NCBI GenBank assembly: GCA_022763365.1
Contig: JALEGN010000013.1
Span: 1-44,117, forward strand
DNA length: 44,117 nt
Direction: 5' to 3'
DNA from: Minisyncoccota bacterium
GTDB taxonomy: Bacteria > Patescibacteriota > Minisyncoccia > Phycocordibacterales > UBA1006
Below, piece by piece: positions 1 through 10,286 of the stretch. A model generated the notes under the pieces. That model was not told the DNA's origin and did no database searches. It saw nothing but the letters and a program-made list of their open reading frames with translations. Positions within the stretch are counted from its first letter, which is position 1; each line of letters starts with the position of its first letter. Position numbers and translations under genes: made by a program.

Positions 1-1
1 A

Positions 2-685
2 ACCAAGGAAGACTCTGAAGAGAATACAAATGAAGAAGTTATTGAAGAAGAAAATCCTGTTGTTGAATCAGATACTGAGGTTGAAGTAACTGAAGAGACT
101 AAAGATGAGGAAATTCAAACACTTGCAGATATCCTCCTTGAATCACTTGAAATTGAGGTAGAGGAAATCAAAGCCTTTGAAGCCCTGATGCAAAAAGAAA
201 TTACGCAAGGCGAGGAAGATGAATCTGATGAAATTATTGTAGAGGAAAAAGCTACTGAAGAAGAGTTAGTACAAGAAAATCTTGATGTACCAACTTTAGA
301 AGTAGAAAAAGATGGAAAAGAAACAATTCTTGAATCTGAAAGTATTGATAATGACATTAAATCATTACAAGATATTCTTGACCTGAAACAAGAAATTATT
401 CTCCTGCGAGGTGAAGCTATGAATGTTGATACACCACCAAATGTTGATATGGTTACCACTCAAGACGAAGAAATTACTTTTAATGAAGAGACTCTTTTAG
501 AAGAAGTTGAGCTCCTTATTGAAGAGAAAAAATACAAAAAAGCTTTTGTAAAACTACAAACTCTCTTGGAACACATTCGAGAAGAACTCATCCTTGAAAA
601 AGCTGAAACAGAATTAGGAATCTCAAAAGAAACAGAAGTACTTGATACGGAAATTCTTGGCAGCTCTGTTACAGAGATATTATAA
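2..685 (+). CDS. C-terminal part of a Glu-rich acidic protein (5' end outside window)
   Basis: Frame of ORF 188..685 stays open back to base 2 (TKEDSEENTNEEVIEEENPVV...); followed by a terminator-like hairpin. Confidence 0.75.
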   Translation, partial: TKEDSEENTNEEVIEEENPVVESDTEVEVTEETKDEEIQTLADILLESLEIEVEEIKAFEALMQKEITQGEEDESDEIIVEEKATEEELVQENLDVPTLEVEKDGKETILESESIDNDIKSLQDILDLKQEIILLRGEAMNVDTPPNVDMVTTQDEEITFNEETLLEEVELLIEEKKYKKAFVKLQTLLEHIREELILEKAETELGISKETEVLDTEILGSSVTEIL

Positions 686-712
686 AAAACACCAATATCC
701 TTGGTGTTTTTA
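685..712. terminator. Bidirectional Rho-independent-type hairpin
   Basis: AAAACACCAA-TATCC-TTGGTGTTTTT between convergent genes. Confidence 0.75.
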
Positions 713-719
713 TATATAA

Positions 720-2207
720 TTATTCTATTAACTCTATCTCACCTAATACCGTTTGGTTTTCTTCATATTCACCATAAGAATCTTGCTTTCTTTTTAAGGT
801 CCGCAATATAATCAGTATTCCTGAAACAAAAGCACTCCCTGCTAAAAACAATAAGAGAGTTTTATCTTGCTTTGGTAATGATTGAGTGTCTTCTGATATA
901 TCGCTGAAGCTAACTAACTCTTTGTCAGGGTGTTCACGTAAATAACTCTCTAGATGATTTGTTTCTTCTGTTGCTGCAATTTGTTCAGAATCTTTTGACT
1001 TGGAATTAGTATTTATAGAAAGAACTACCCCTCTTGCAGCGTTCATTTTTTGAGTATTTTGAGTAAATGACGATATCGTATAATTCTCTTCATTCCGAAG
1101 TACCACCCAGTCATTATAATTAAAAGAAAGTTTATGAGTTTCTCTTCCTAGGGTTAATGAATCACCAGCTTGAATATAACTATAACGCGGAAAGGTATAT
1201 TCACTACTATTCACCTTAAGATCCCAATCCTTTAGATCAAATTTCTGAGAACTTGTATTTTCAAGAGTAATAGCTCCATCGTTTTCAATACTGTTAATAC
1301 TAATAAAGTCATGGGATTCCACAACAATAGTTTCTTCAGCATAAAGGAAAGGTTCATTATTATTTTCTTTAGATAAATAATTTTTATAATACTCAAAAAC
1401 AACCGTATAGGTTCCGGGGTAGTTATATATATGTTCAGTATCAATACGTTCTTTTGAATCAAGCGTTGTTCCATCACCAAAATTAATATAATAAATACCA
1501 CCCTTACGCCTCATATTTTTTGAACCCTTAGTATGTGTTGTATACGCTTCTATTTGAACGGGCGATCCTGCAATAGACTTTTCAGGAAGTATAATATAGG
1601 CAGTATAGTAATCCTCCTCTTTGCTTGCTGATTTTTTACTTTTTGAACCGCTAGCACTAGAAGATGAAGTAGCGTTTGATGTTGATTCTGTTGAATCATC
1701 ATTTGATGCAGATGAACCACTTTGGCTTCCACTCCCAGGTGAAGGTGTGTATTCTTCCCAACCCGAAGACGTATAATGCAGCGAATTTCCATTTCCTGCG
1801 GCACCAAAAACAGCATCATAGGAAATACTGTGAATAATGTTTTTGTCGCTATCCGAAATAGCCAGTTCTTCTCCAGTATTATTTAATGAAAATGAGCTCT
1901 TAATCAAATTCGAAACATTTGAATACTCACTTTGGAAAATAGTAATGTCTTGTGTGATAACACCATATTCTCCTGGACCTAAATTCGTAAAGTCCTCAGG
2001 ATATAAACCATGATGCACATCATTTTCATAAAAATGATAATCAGCTATTTGGACATTGCTCGTTCCAGTATTACGTATCTCAATCCATTCAAATCCACTG
2101 TCCGATCCCTCAGCATCGTACATAATTTCAGTAATTTCCACATCGGCAAAACTACTCAACGGCATGAGTATACATACAAATATAAAAATACAGAAAATAC
2201 GAAACAT
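720..2207 (-). CDS. Secreted/anchored lamin-tail-domain (LTD) protein with PKD-like domain and C-terminal TM
   Basis: Signal peptide; ADVEITEIMYDAEGSDSGFEWIEIRNTG (LTD); YYINFGDGTTLDSKERIDTEHIYNYPGTYTVVFEY (PKD-like); second LTD-like segment (ISINSIENDGAITLENTSSQKFDLKDW); C-terminal hydrophobic segment. Confidence 0.75.
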   Translation of the reverse strand: MFRIFCIFIFVCILMPLSSFADVEITEIMYDAEGSDSGFEWIEIRNTGTSNVQIADYHFYENDVHHGLYPEDFTNLGPGEYGVITQDITIFQSEYSNVSNLIKSSFSLNNTGEELAISDSDKNIIHSISYDAVFGAAGNGNSLHYTSSGWEEYTPSPGSGSQSGSSASNDDSTESTSNATSSSSASGSKSKKSASKEEDYYTAYIILPEKSIAGSPVQIEAYTTHTKGSKNMRRKGGIYYINFGDGTTLDSKERIDTEHIYNYPGTYTVVFEYYKNYLSKENNNEPFLYAEETIVVESHDFISINSIENDGAITLENTSSQKFDLKDWDLKVNSSEYTFPRYSYIQAGDSLTLGRETHKLSFNYNDWVVLRNEENYTISSFTQNTQKMNAARGVVLSINTNSKSKDSEQIAATEETNHLESYLREHPDKELVSFSDISEDTQSLPKQDKTLLLFLAGSAFVSGILIILRTLKRKQDSYGEYEENQTVLGEIELIE

Positions 2208-2209
2208 AC

Positions 2210-4231
2210 TTAAGCTAAAATATTACGAAGGACATCTTCAGGGATTTCCTTTTGTTTTTTTTGTGATTGGTTTAGTTCAACGTCTGAGGTTTCTTTTGAA
2301 CTCTCTTGAGTTCTGTCATTAGATACTTTTAGTTTTTTAGTTTGTTTACTCTTTTCACTAGAATCTTTTTTTACCTGAGTATTTTGAGTTTCTTTTTTAC
2401 CTCCTTGTATGACTTTTTCTTTCTGGTCTTTTTGCGTTGTTTTTTTTGAAGAATTTCCAAGAGCTTTATTAAGAGCGTCTTGGAGGGAATTAGCGGTTGC
2501 CTTCTTTGCGCCACGCGTACTTGTTTCGTCTTTTTTTACCGCAGTTTTTTGTTGAACCTTTAAAACTTTTTCACTAATATTTTTTGGAATACTTGTTTTA
2601 GTTTTCTGCGCATCACTGGCATCAGCCTTTTCAGAGCGTTTATCCTGATCTTTGATTTTTTTGACGACTCCTGATGCAGAAGACTGGGCATCCTCTTTCA
2701 CCTTAGACTTTGGATTCGCATCTATTTTAGCGAGTAAATCGTTAAGTTTAGGTGATACCACCTGTTTCATTTCAACCTCAGCATCTTTTTCATCGCATTC
2801 TTTGAGAACTTTTTTCAAAGGATTATTGGCTTCGTCACGAGCTACCTTGAAAACCTTTGTTGGTTTTTTATCTTCTTTTCCTTTTTGCCCTGAAGAGCTT
2901 CCAGTGAGTTTACCATCTTTGTTAAAGCTTCTTTTCTCTGGTTTTTTGATTGGTTCAAACCAGGTTTTGATTTCAGCCTCGACGGTTTCTCGCGGCTGGG
3001 CATAGGTAGCTCGTGAGGCTCTAATCATTTCGTTACGCATTGATACCGGTTGTACTGGCAGTGGCGCTAGGGTACGTGCTGAAAATGGCCTCGAACCAAT
3101 TCCATCAATCATTAATGACAAGTAAATTTGGAACCTTCCAAGATTTACAATATCTTCTGCCGTAAAGGTTGGTGCAAATTGTTTTTCAAATACTTCTGCA
3201 TCGGTTGCACCAATACGGAAAGTAATCATGGTTCCCACGTTACCAAAAATAGCCGAAGCAACCTGTTCTTCCATTTGCTCAACATATTGGTGTGCTACCG
3301 TTAAGTTCAGCTTGTATTTACGTGCCTCAGATAAAATATCGGCAAAGGATTCGTTGGCAAAATTTTGAAACTCATCAACAAAGAAAAAGAAATCAGGGAG
3401 CTTTTGTAAATTACCTGCCCCAACATCAGCCCGGCTCATCGCCGCAAGGTAGAGTTTCGTAATTAACATTCCTCCAAGAAGATTTCCATTAGATTCCCCA
3501 ATGAGTCCTTTTGATAGATTTACCAAGAGGATTTTTTTATCATCCATAATTTCCCGGAAATCCATGCTTGAACGTGTTTGCCCAACAATATTTCGAATCA
3601 GTGGGTTTGAGGTAAATTGACCAATTTTGTTTTGAATCGCAGCTCCTGCCTCTCGTGCATAACGTGGATCCCATTTATTATACTCATCAATCCAAAAAGC
3701 CTTCACCGACGAATCGGTAATGTGCTTAATCACATCATCACGAAAGTCTTTTTCAGCAAGCATTCGATTAACCCCAAGCAGTGTAGCTCCAGGATATTCT
3801 AAAAGAGCTAATAAGGTATTAGCCAAAATATACTCCATTCGAGCCGAGAATGAATCAGGCCAGATTTTTTTAAATGATGCCATCAATCCTGCAACGACCA
3901 GATGACGCCGGTCACGATCAACTGCTTCAAGAACATTAAATGACATCGGGTAATCGGTATCAAAAGGTGCGAAATATACTACATCATTCACTCGCTCTGG
4001 TGGTATATAGTCAATCAAAACATCAATAGCCGAACCATGTGGATCAAGGAAACACATTCCCTCCCCATTCATGATGTCCTGAGCTGCCATGTTTTCTAAA
4101 ATGGTTGATTTCCCCATTCCAGTTTTTCCGATGATATACACGTGGCGTGAGCGATCTTTGTTTTTGATTCCAAAACGTGTTTTTCTATTGCGAAAATCTG
4201 TTTCTGCAAAATAGGTAATCTTTTCTGACAT
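2210..4231 (-). CDS. TraG/VirD4/VirB4-like type IV secretion/DNA-transfer ATPase with long Lys/Ser-rich C-terminal tail
   Basis: Walker A GKTGMGKST, FVDEFQNFA Walker B-like motif, 'CFLDPHGSAIDVL'; residues after about 420 are low-complexity and charged. Confidence 0.8.
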   Translation of the reverse strand: MSEKITYFAETDFRNRKTRFGIKNKDRSRHVYIIGKTGMGKSTILENMAAQDIMNGEGMCFLDPHGSAIDVLIDYIPPERVNDVVYFAPFDTDYPMSFNVLEAVDRDRRHLVVAGLMASFKKIWPDSFSARMEYILANTLLALLEYPGATLLGVNRMLAEKDFRDDVIKHITDSSVKAFWIDEYNKWDPRYAREAGAAIQNKIGQFTSNPLIRNIVGQTRSSMDFREIMDDKKILLVNLSKGLIGESNGNLLGGMLITKLYLAAMSRADVGAGNLQKLPDFFFFVDEFQNFANESFADILSEARKYKLNLTVAHQYVEQMEEQVASAIFGNVGTMITFRIGATDAEVFEKQFAPTFTAEDIVNLGRFQIYLSLMIDGIGSRPFSARTLAPLPVQPVSMRNEMIRASRATYAQPRETVEAEIKTWFEPIKKPEKRSFNKDGKLTGSSSGQKGKEDKKPTKVFKVARDEANNPLKKVLKECDEKDAEVEMKQVVSPKLNDLLAKIDANPKSKVKEDAQSSASGVVKKIKDQDKRSEKADASDAQKTKTSIPKNISEKVLKVQQKTAVKKDETSTRGAKKATANSLQDALNKALGNSSKKTTQKDQKEKVIQGGKKETQNTQVKKDSSEKSKQTKKLKVSNDRTQESSKETSDVELNQSQKKQKEIPEDVLRNILA

Positions 4232-4331
4232 AGTACTAGTATATCAAAAAAAATGATTTCCCCACTTGATTCACAGACAGTTCACAGCATTTTTTTGACC
4301 AGTATTTAATGAGCCTATACAATGGCAGATA

Positions 4332-5705
4332 ATGAACGAGCAAAATACCCGAAAAAATCACGTACGAATCCCTCCACAAAATATTGATGCTGAAAAGGCA
4401 CTTTTAGGATCAATTATGTTGCGGCCTGTAGCCCTCAATGATGTTCTTGATACCGTTTTTGAAGATGATTTTTATGTTCAAAAACATAAGGTCATTTTCC
4501 GGATCATGGCAGACCTTGCCCGTGTTGGTGATCCTATTGACCTGGTGTCAGTATCAGAGAAGATGCAAAGTCTTAATCTGGTTGAGCAATCAGGTGGACT
4601 CTCCTACCTTTCTGAGATTGCTAATACCGTTCCTTCATCAACGAATGTTGAATATTATGCAAAAACCGTTGCTAATAAATCAACGCTCCGTAAATTAATT
4701 GATGCTGGAGACTTCATTTCTGAAATTGGATTCAATGAAGGCGAAGAAATGGATACCATTTTGGATACTGCCGAGAAAAAAGTCTTTGAAGTAACCTCAA
4801 ATCCCAACTCAGCGAAAAAATTCACGAGTATTAAAGACATCATTCCAAAGTCATGGGAAAAACTTGAAATGCTGTCACAAAGTGATGGCTCATTACGTGG
4901 TGTCCCTACAGGGTTTAACGGACTTGATAATATTCTCTCTGGTTTTCAAAATGCTGACCTGATTATCCTTGCGGCTCGGCCTTCTACCGGGAAGACTGCA
5001 TTTGCTCTTGATATTGTTCGAAAAGCAGCAGTGAACCACAACATTCCTGTTGGATTCTTCTCCCTTGAGATGAGTTCTGATCAATTAACTGATCGTATGC
5101 TCTCGGCTGAATCACAAGTTGATTCTTGGCGCATGCGAACGGGTAAAGGTCTCACTGATGATGATTTTGCACGTATTTCTATTGCCATGGAGACCTTATC
5201 AAAATCACCTATTTATATTGATGACAAACCAGGAAATAGTATTAATCAAATGCGTTCGACAGCACGACGATTAAAGGCAGAACATGGGCTTGGACTCATT
5301 GTCGTGGACTACATGCAACTTATGACCACTTCAAAAAACTATGATTCCATGGTGAATCAGGTAACAGAGATTTCCCGATCACTGAAATCACTGGCTCGAG
5401 AACTCGAGGTACCGGTTATCGCCCTCTCGCAGCTCTCGCGTGCTGTTGAGCAGCGTGGTGGTAAACCACGTCTCTCTGATCTCCGTGATTCAGGTTCGAT
5501 CGAGCAGGATGCGGATGTCGTGATGTTCCTTCACCGAGAACGTGCCGAAGACGGAGCCGGACGGTCAGAAACAACTGATGTCCTAATCGAAAAACATCGT
5601 AATGGTGCAGTTGGCTATTGCCAATTATATTTCGATACGGCGCGAACTACTTTCCTTGATATTGATAAAACTCATGAGGCTGATAGTTTAGATGGAGAGT
5701 TTTAA
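4332..5705 (+). CDS. dnaB: Replicative DNA helicase DnaB
   Basis: IPPQNIDAEKALLGSIM N-domain; ARPSTGKTAFALDI Walker A; GLIVVDYMQLM; SRSLKSLARELEVPVIALSQLSRAVEQR. Confidence 0.97.
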   Translation: MNEQNTRKNHVRIPPQNIDAEKALLGSIMLRPVALNDVLDTVFEDDFYVQKHKVIFRIMADLARVGDPIDLVSVSEKMQSLNLVEQSGGLSYLSEIANTVPSSTNVEYYAKTVANKSTLRKLIDAGDFISEIGFNEGEEMDTILDTAEKKVFEVTSNPNSAKKFTSIKDIIPKSWEKLEMLSQSDGSLRGVPTGFNGLDNILSGFQNADLIILAARPSTGKTAFALDIVRKAAVNHNIPVGFFSLEMSSDQLTDRMLSAESQVDSWRMRTGKGLTDDDFARISIAMETLSKSPIYIDDKPGNSINQMRSTARRLKAEHGLGLIVVDYMQLMTTSKNYDSMVNQVTEISRSLKSLARELEVPVIALSQLSRAVEQRGGKPRLSDLRDSGSIEQDADVVMFLHRERAEDGAGRSETTDVLIEKHRNGAVGYCQLYFDTARTTFLDIDKTHEADSLDGEF

Positions 5706-5764
5706 TGAATAAAGGAGCGATAGCGACTATTATGAATTAAACCTCCAGCTCGACTGGAAGTCTC

Positions 5765-5792
5765 AAAAACCAAGATTTATTCTTGGTTTTTA
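5765..5792 (+). terminator. Hairpin downstream of dnaB
   Basis: AAAAACCAAGA-TTTAT-TCTTGGTTTTT. Confidence 0.7.
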
Positions 5793-5851
5793 TTATTGAC
5801 ATTAGTAATAATTATGATATTATTTTTAATAAACTTTTAAACTATTTAAAA

Positions 5852-6286
5852 ATGAAAAATTTTTTTTATTTTCTAGTCTTTGGCGGTATGGCTTTTCTAA
5901 CGATTGTGTTTATTTATGGACAAAATCAAAAGAATAAAATTACTTTTTCCTATCAACTTTTTGATGATATTTCGTTAAAAAAAATGAAAGGATATTCTTA
6001 TACTCAAGATACATTAATTGTAGATGGAAATCGTTATATTATTCCAGAGTTATCAAAACCTCAACCTCGAAGAGGCACCCCTCAGACGACCTTAGATGTT
6101 TATATTTTGTTAGATGGTGAAAGAATTTTACTAAATGAAAATCAGAATAATAAATTAGCATTAATACTTCGCGAAAAAATGGATAACTCATATAAGATAA
6201 AAAAGAATCTAGAGTATATTCAAAAAGAAAAAGAAAAAATAAGAAAACAAAAACAACAAAAAAGAATCAATGAAATTCTTGATTAA
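5852..6286 (+). CDS. Hypothetical protein with N-terminal TM/signal anchor
   Basis: ORF 5783..6286; internal start at 5852 gives MKNFFYFLVFGGMAFLTIVFIYG. Confidence 0.6.
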   Translation: MKNFFYFLVFGGMAFLTIVFIYGQNQKNKITFSYQLFDDISLKKMKGYSYTQDTLIVDGNRYIIPELSKPQPRRGTPQTTLDVYILLDGERILLNENQNNKLALILREKMDNSYKIKKNLEYIQKEKEKIRKQKQQKRINEILD

Positions 6287-6288
6287 GA

Positions 6289-6318
6289 TAATCCCAAGAG
6301 CAATCTTGGGATTTTTTG
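6289..6318 (+). terminator. Hairpin before recR
   Basis: AATCCCAAGA-GCAA-TCTTGGGATTTTTT. Confidence 0.7.
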
Positions 6319-6331
6319 TTACAATATGGAA

Positions 6332-6943
6332 ATGAATAATCGTATTGATAAACTCGCTTATCTCTTTGAATCTTTTCCTGGTATTGGTAAACGTCAGGCA
6401 CGGCGTTTCGTTTATTTCCTCCTCCACAAAGATCCTGGGTATATTCACGAGCTCACTTCAAGTATTCAAAATGTTAAAGCTGAAATTGACCAATGTCATG
6501 AATGTTATCGTTTCTTTCCAAAAACTGGAATGAATATTTGTCCTATTTGTATTGAAGCAAAAGATTCGAAACAATTAATGATTGTCGAAAAAGATGCTGA
6601 TTTTGAAAACCTTCATAAAACAAAAATTTACGAAGGAAAATATTTTATCTTAGGTGGACATATTAATGCAAATGAGAAAAAACGTTCCTTTGCACGTGTT
6701 GATCAACTCATTAATCGTATTAAACGTGATACTGATAATGGGGTGATTGAGGAATTAATATTTGCCCTTTCCATTAGTCCCGAGGCTGAACATACGAGAA
6801 TCCGCCTCTATACGATGCTAAAAGATACATTTCCCAACCTCACCTTCTCTACCTTAGGTCGTGGTCTCTCTACAGGAACAGAGTTAGAATATTCCGACAC
6901 CGAAACCCTCAAACACGCATTTAATTCAAGGATTACACAATAA
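6332..6943 (+). CDS. recR: Recombination protein RecR
   Basis: ESFPGIGKRQARRFVYFLL (HhH), CHECYRF...CPICIEA zinc finger, Toprim GGHIN, TLGRGLSTGTELEYSDTETLKHAF. Start 6332 preferred over 6326 because a TACAAT box ends at 6325. Confidence 0.93.
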   Translation: MNNRIDKLAYLFESFPGIGKRQARRFVYFLLHKDPGYIHELTSSIQNVKAEIDQCHECYRFFPKTGMNICPICIEAKDSKQLMIVEKDADFENLHKTKIYEGKYFILGGHINANEKKRSFARVDQLINRIKRDTDNGVIEELIFALSISPEAEHTRIRLYTMLKDTFPNLTFSTLGRGLSTGTELEYSDTETLKHAFNSRITQ

Positions 6944-6944
6944 T

Positions 6945-6972
6945 AAAAAACACCATATTGGTGTTTTTTATT
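6945..6972. terminator. Bidirectional hairpin between recR and rplU
   Basis: AAAAACACCA-TA-TTGGTGTTTTTT. Confidence 0.75.
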
Positions 6973-7288
6973 AAAGAGAAGAAATCTTTACCTTCATAAA
7001 AGGTTGTCGATGTCCTTTCTTTTTAAAGTATCGTGACTTTGCTTTGTAACGAATAACGGTTACTTTTTTAGAACGTCCTTCTTCGAGAAGTTCTGCAGTA
7101 ACTTTTGCTCCATCCAAGTAAGGGGTACCGATTTGTGCTGATTTCCCGTCATCGGTCATCAGTACAGCATCGAAAACAATTTTATCTCCTTGGCTGAAGT
7201 CTCCTTGAAGTTTTTCAATCGTGATGATATCACCTTCTGAAACGCGGTATTGTTTCCCACCGGTTTCAATAATTGCAAATTTACTCAT
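6971..7288 (-). CDS. rplU: 50S ribosomal protein L21
   Basis: MSKFAIIETGGKQYRVSEGDIITIEKL ... KSRYFKKKGHRQPFMKVKI. Confidence 0.95.
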   Translation of the reverse strand: MSKFAIIETGGKQYRVSEGDIITIEKLQGDFSQGDKIVFDAVLMTDDGKSAQIGTPYLDGAKVTAELLEEGRSKKVTVIRYKAKSRYFKKKGHRQPFMKVKISSL

Positions 7289-7375
7289 AATACGCACCAT
7301 TATACATAGAAATGATGTGACTGCAAGCTCTAATTTCCTTATTTTACAAGGCTTTTTCTGTGATACAATGACCTT

Positions 7376-8761
7376 ATGAAACTTTATAATTCACTGTCAA
7401 AAGAAAAAGAAGTATTTGTACCACACCTGGCTGGTAAAGTCGGTATGTACCACTGTGGACCTACGGTGTACGATCATGTACATATCGGAAATCTTCGATC
7501 TTTTTTGATGGGAGATTTTATCAGACGGGTTTTTGAAATTAATGGTTACCATGTAACCCAAGTTATGAATATTACCGATGTTGGTCACCTGGTATCAGAT
7601 GGTGACGACGGTGATGATAAAATGACCAAAGCTCTAAAACGTGAGGGTAAAGAAATTACGCTGGAAAATATGATTGCTATAGCTGATATCTATGCTGAGT
7701 CATTCAAAGATGATTTAAAGGCATTAAATATGCTGACCCCTCATTATTTTCCTAAAGCCTCAGACCATATCCAAGAGGACATTGATATTATTCAAAAACT
7801 CGAGGAAAAAGGATTTAGCTATACAACATCAGACGGTGTTTATTTCAATACTGAAAAAATGGCAGATTATGGAAAATTAGGTGGGCTTGATCTTGATAAG
7901 GAACATGAATCACGTATTGGCATCAATGCAGAAAAGAATAATCAAGCTGACTTTGCCTTATGGAAATTTGATGAATCTCAAGGTTGGGATTCCCCATGGG
8001 GGCAAGGTTTCCCGGGATGGCATATTGAATGTTCAGGAATGGCCGGTAAATACCTTGGTGAGCAATTTGATATTCATACCGGTGGTGCTGACCTCAGAAG
8101 TGTCCATCATAATAATGAGATTGCTCAATCAGAATGTGCGACTGGGTGCAGCCCTTACGTAAAATATTGGATGCATGGAGAAATGTTAAATTTTGGCGGT
8201 GCAAAATTATCAAAGTCAACAGGTGGAAATATTACCCTTAAATCACTTGCTGAACGCGATATAAATCCCCTTGCCTACCGTTACCTTGCGATGCAAACAC
8301 ATTATCGGTCACCAATGAATTTTACCTGGGAAATTCTCGAGTCAGCCCAAACTGGATTAAACCGCGTGTATAAAGAAATTTTAGAACTCCAAAGGAAATC
8401 AAATAACAATGTCGGACATGTAGATGAACATTTTAAAAGTGAATTTGAATCTAAAATTTATGATGATATTAATATTCCACAAGCCTTAGCTGTATTTCAC
8501 ACCATGATGAAATCAAATATCTCAGCTGATAACAAACTAGCTACCGCCTATTATTTTGATGAAGTTTTTGGTCTTGGCCTATCAGAATATACTGAAGAAA
8601 TTATTGATATTCCAGAAAATATCCAAGTGTTATTAAATCAACGCAAAAAAGCACGAGAAAATAAAAACTGGGAAGAATCAGACAAACTCCGTGATACTCT
8701 TGCCGAGATGGGATACAAGGTTCTTGATATTGATAGTGAACAAAAGATAGAGAAATTATAA
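7376..8761 (+). CDS. cysS: Cysteinyl-tRNA synthetase
   Basis: MYHCGPTVYDHVHIGNLRSFL (HIGH), GWHIECSGMA, AKLSKSTGGN (KMSKS). Confidence 0.97.
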   Translation: MKLYNSLSKEKEVFVPHLAGKVGMYHCGPTVYDHVHIGNLRSFLMGDFIRRVFEINGYHVTQVMNITDVGHLVSDGDDGDDKMTKALKREGKEITLENMIAIADIYAESFKDDLKALNMLTPHYFPKASDHIQEDIDIIQKLEEKGFSYTTSDGVYFNTEKMADYGKLGGLDLDKEHESRIGINAEKNNQADFALWKFDESQGWDSPWGQGFPGWHIECSGMAGKYLGEQFDIHTGGADLRSVHHNNEIAQSECATGCSPYVKYWMHGEMLNFGGAKLSKSTGGNITLKSLAERDINPLAYRYLAMQTHYRSPMNFTWEILESAQTGLNRVYKEILELQRKSNNNVGHVDEHFKSEFESKIYDDINIPQALAVFHTMMKSNISADNKLATAYYFDEVFGLGLSEYTEEIIDIPENIQVLLNQRKKARENKNWEESDKLRDTLAEMGYKVLDIDSEQKIEKL

Positions 8762-8787
8762 AAAGCCGAAAAATTCGGCTTTTTATA
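8759..8787. terminator. Hairpin between cysS and ccdA-like gene
   Basis: AAAAAGCCGAA-AAA-TTCGGCTTTTT. Confidence 0.75.
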
Positions 8788-9526
8788 ATTCAAAATCTTG
8801 AATAAGATTCTCTTCTAAGGTCGTAATCCCAAAATAACCTCGGTCAATAATATAGGTTTCAAGTTTTTTATCCAAACCAAAGATAATTGAAATTCCAACA
8901 ATAAGAAATAAGATACCTAATATTCGTTTAAACAATCCTTTAGGGTTCGCAGCTATATTCATAAATTTCATCACTCTTTTTCCAAGGAACGCAATTAATA
9001 GCATAACTACAGCTAATCCAATTGCATAAGCAAATAGATTTATTAAACCTATAGCATAACTTGCAGGTAATACCGTTCCTAAAATTAGAAAATATGTTGG
9101 TGAACATGATGCAAAGACAGGTCCCATCGCAGTACCTAATATGATAGCTGCTCCGGTTCCCTCTTTTTTAAACATTTTGTACATTAGTTTCTGCGAATCT
9201 TGTTCAAGCTTCCCATGAGAAATTCTGTTTGTAATTTCCGCCCAGGTGTCAGGAAATAACAAGGTAACAGCAAAAATTAAAATAATGATACCTGAAAAAT
9301 ATGACCAAAATGAATCAGGAATATTAATAAATGCCGTTGAAACTTTTAAAAGTAAGGTAAAGACAACAATTGAAATCGCAAGTGATGCGGTAATAATAAG
9401 AGGTCTTTTGATACTCGTATGATCATTATCTAGTGAACCTCCAATGATAATTGGTAGTAACGGAAGAATACACGGTGCCAAGACCGTGAGTACTCCCGCT
9501 AAAAATGAAATTGGAATTAATTCCAT
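8783..9526 (-). CDS. Cytochrome c biogenesis CcdA/DsbD-like membrane protein
   Basis: ISFLAGVLTVLAPCILPLLPIIIGG and GPVFASCSPTYFLIL; multiple TM segments. Confidence 0.85.
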   Translation of the reverse strand: MELIPISFLAGVLTVLAPCILPLLPIIIGGSLDNDHTSIKRPLIITASLAISIVVFTLLLKVSTAFINIPDSFWSYFSGIIILIFAVTLLFPDTWAEITNRISHGKLEQDSQKLMYKMFKKEGTGAAIILGTAMGPVFASCSPTYFLILGTVLPASYAIGLINLFAYAIGLAVVMLLIAFLGKRVMKFMNIAANPKGLFKRILGILFLIVGISIIFGLDKKLETYIIDRGYFGITTLEENLIQDFEL

Positions 9527-9527
9527 A

Positions 9528-10160
9528 TTATTTTACCTCATCAACAATAGATTCAAGGGTACTTCCTCCTGACCATTTTTTAATCAAATTTCCTTGATTA
9601 TCAACTTGTACCATTGTATGTTGTTTTGTTACAGCGTATTTATTTTTTAATGCTGTTTCAGTATCATAATCAACCTGAACAATGGTTAGGTTTGATGGAA
9701 TATCTGATAACGAATCATTAATATCATTTTCTAAACGACGACATGATGGACACCATGATGCATAGAAATCAAGAACAATATCTCCCTCTAAACTAGCGAG
9801 GGTGATATCTTCATATTTAACAAAATCTCCCGGACCTGCATTAGCTTCAGCATCAACTTCAGTTTCTACGTTGGTTTCTGCTAAATCAGTGATTCCTTCT
9901 TCGATAGCTGTATTAATACTTACCTGAGCATTTGAAACTGCTTCTCTAGCTGAATCAATATTCGCCTGAATTTGTGCATTAAGATCAACCAAGGCTCCTT
10001 GCTGAGATTGAGGGAGGTCATCTCTAATATCTTCTAAACCATCTTCTTGTGCTATTTGTTCTCGTGATCCTGATTCAGTGATAGTTTCAGAATTATTAAA
10101 TGCGTTATAGGCAAAATATCCCAACCCAATAAGAATAATTAAAATTACTAAATTTTTCAT
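9528..10160 (-). CDS. Membrane-anchored thioredoxin-family protein
   Basis: N-terminal TM; DIVLDFYASWCPSCRRLENDI with CxxC; paired with ccdA-like gene. Confidence 0.88.
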   Translation of the reverse strand: MKNLVILIILIGLGYFAYNAFNNSETITESGSREQIAQEDGLEDIRDDLPQSQQGALVDLNAQIQANIDSAREAVSNAQVSINTAIEEGITDLAETNVETEVDAEANAGPGDFVKYEDITLASLEGDIVLDFYASWCPSCRRLENDINDSLSDIPSNLTIVQVDYDTETALKNKYAVTKQHTMVQVDNQGNLIKKWSGGSTLESIVDEVK

Positions 10161-10286
10161 ATGTTTATTTTTATATGTTTGTATTTAAAATGAATAACAC
10201 ATTTAGTATACCAATTAACCCATACCTTTATAAATTGATTTATTTTAAATAAATTATAATATTAAGAAGAAACTAAATTATAATTT

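Noticed and set aside
115-459. 114-aa minus-strand ORF
   Set aside because: Antisense to the Glu-rich partial CDS; Ser-rich shadow translation.
2652-3005. 117-aa plus-strand ORF
   Set aside because: Antisense shadow of the TraG-like Lys-rich tail.
5706-5764. Possible small RNA downstream of dnaB (TCCAG-CTCGA-CTGGA stem plus terminator)
   Set aside because: Short stem only; no promoter or family recognised, likely 3' UTR.
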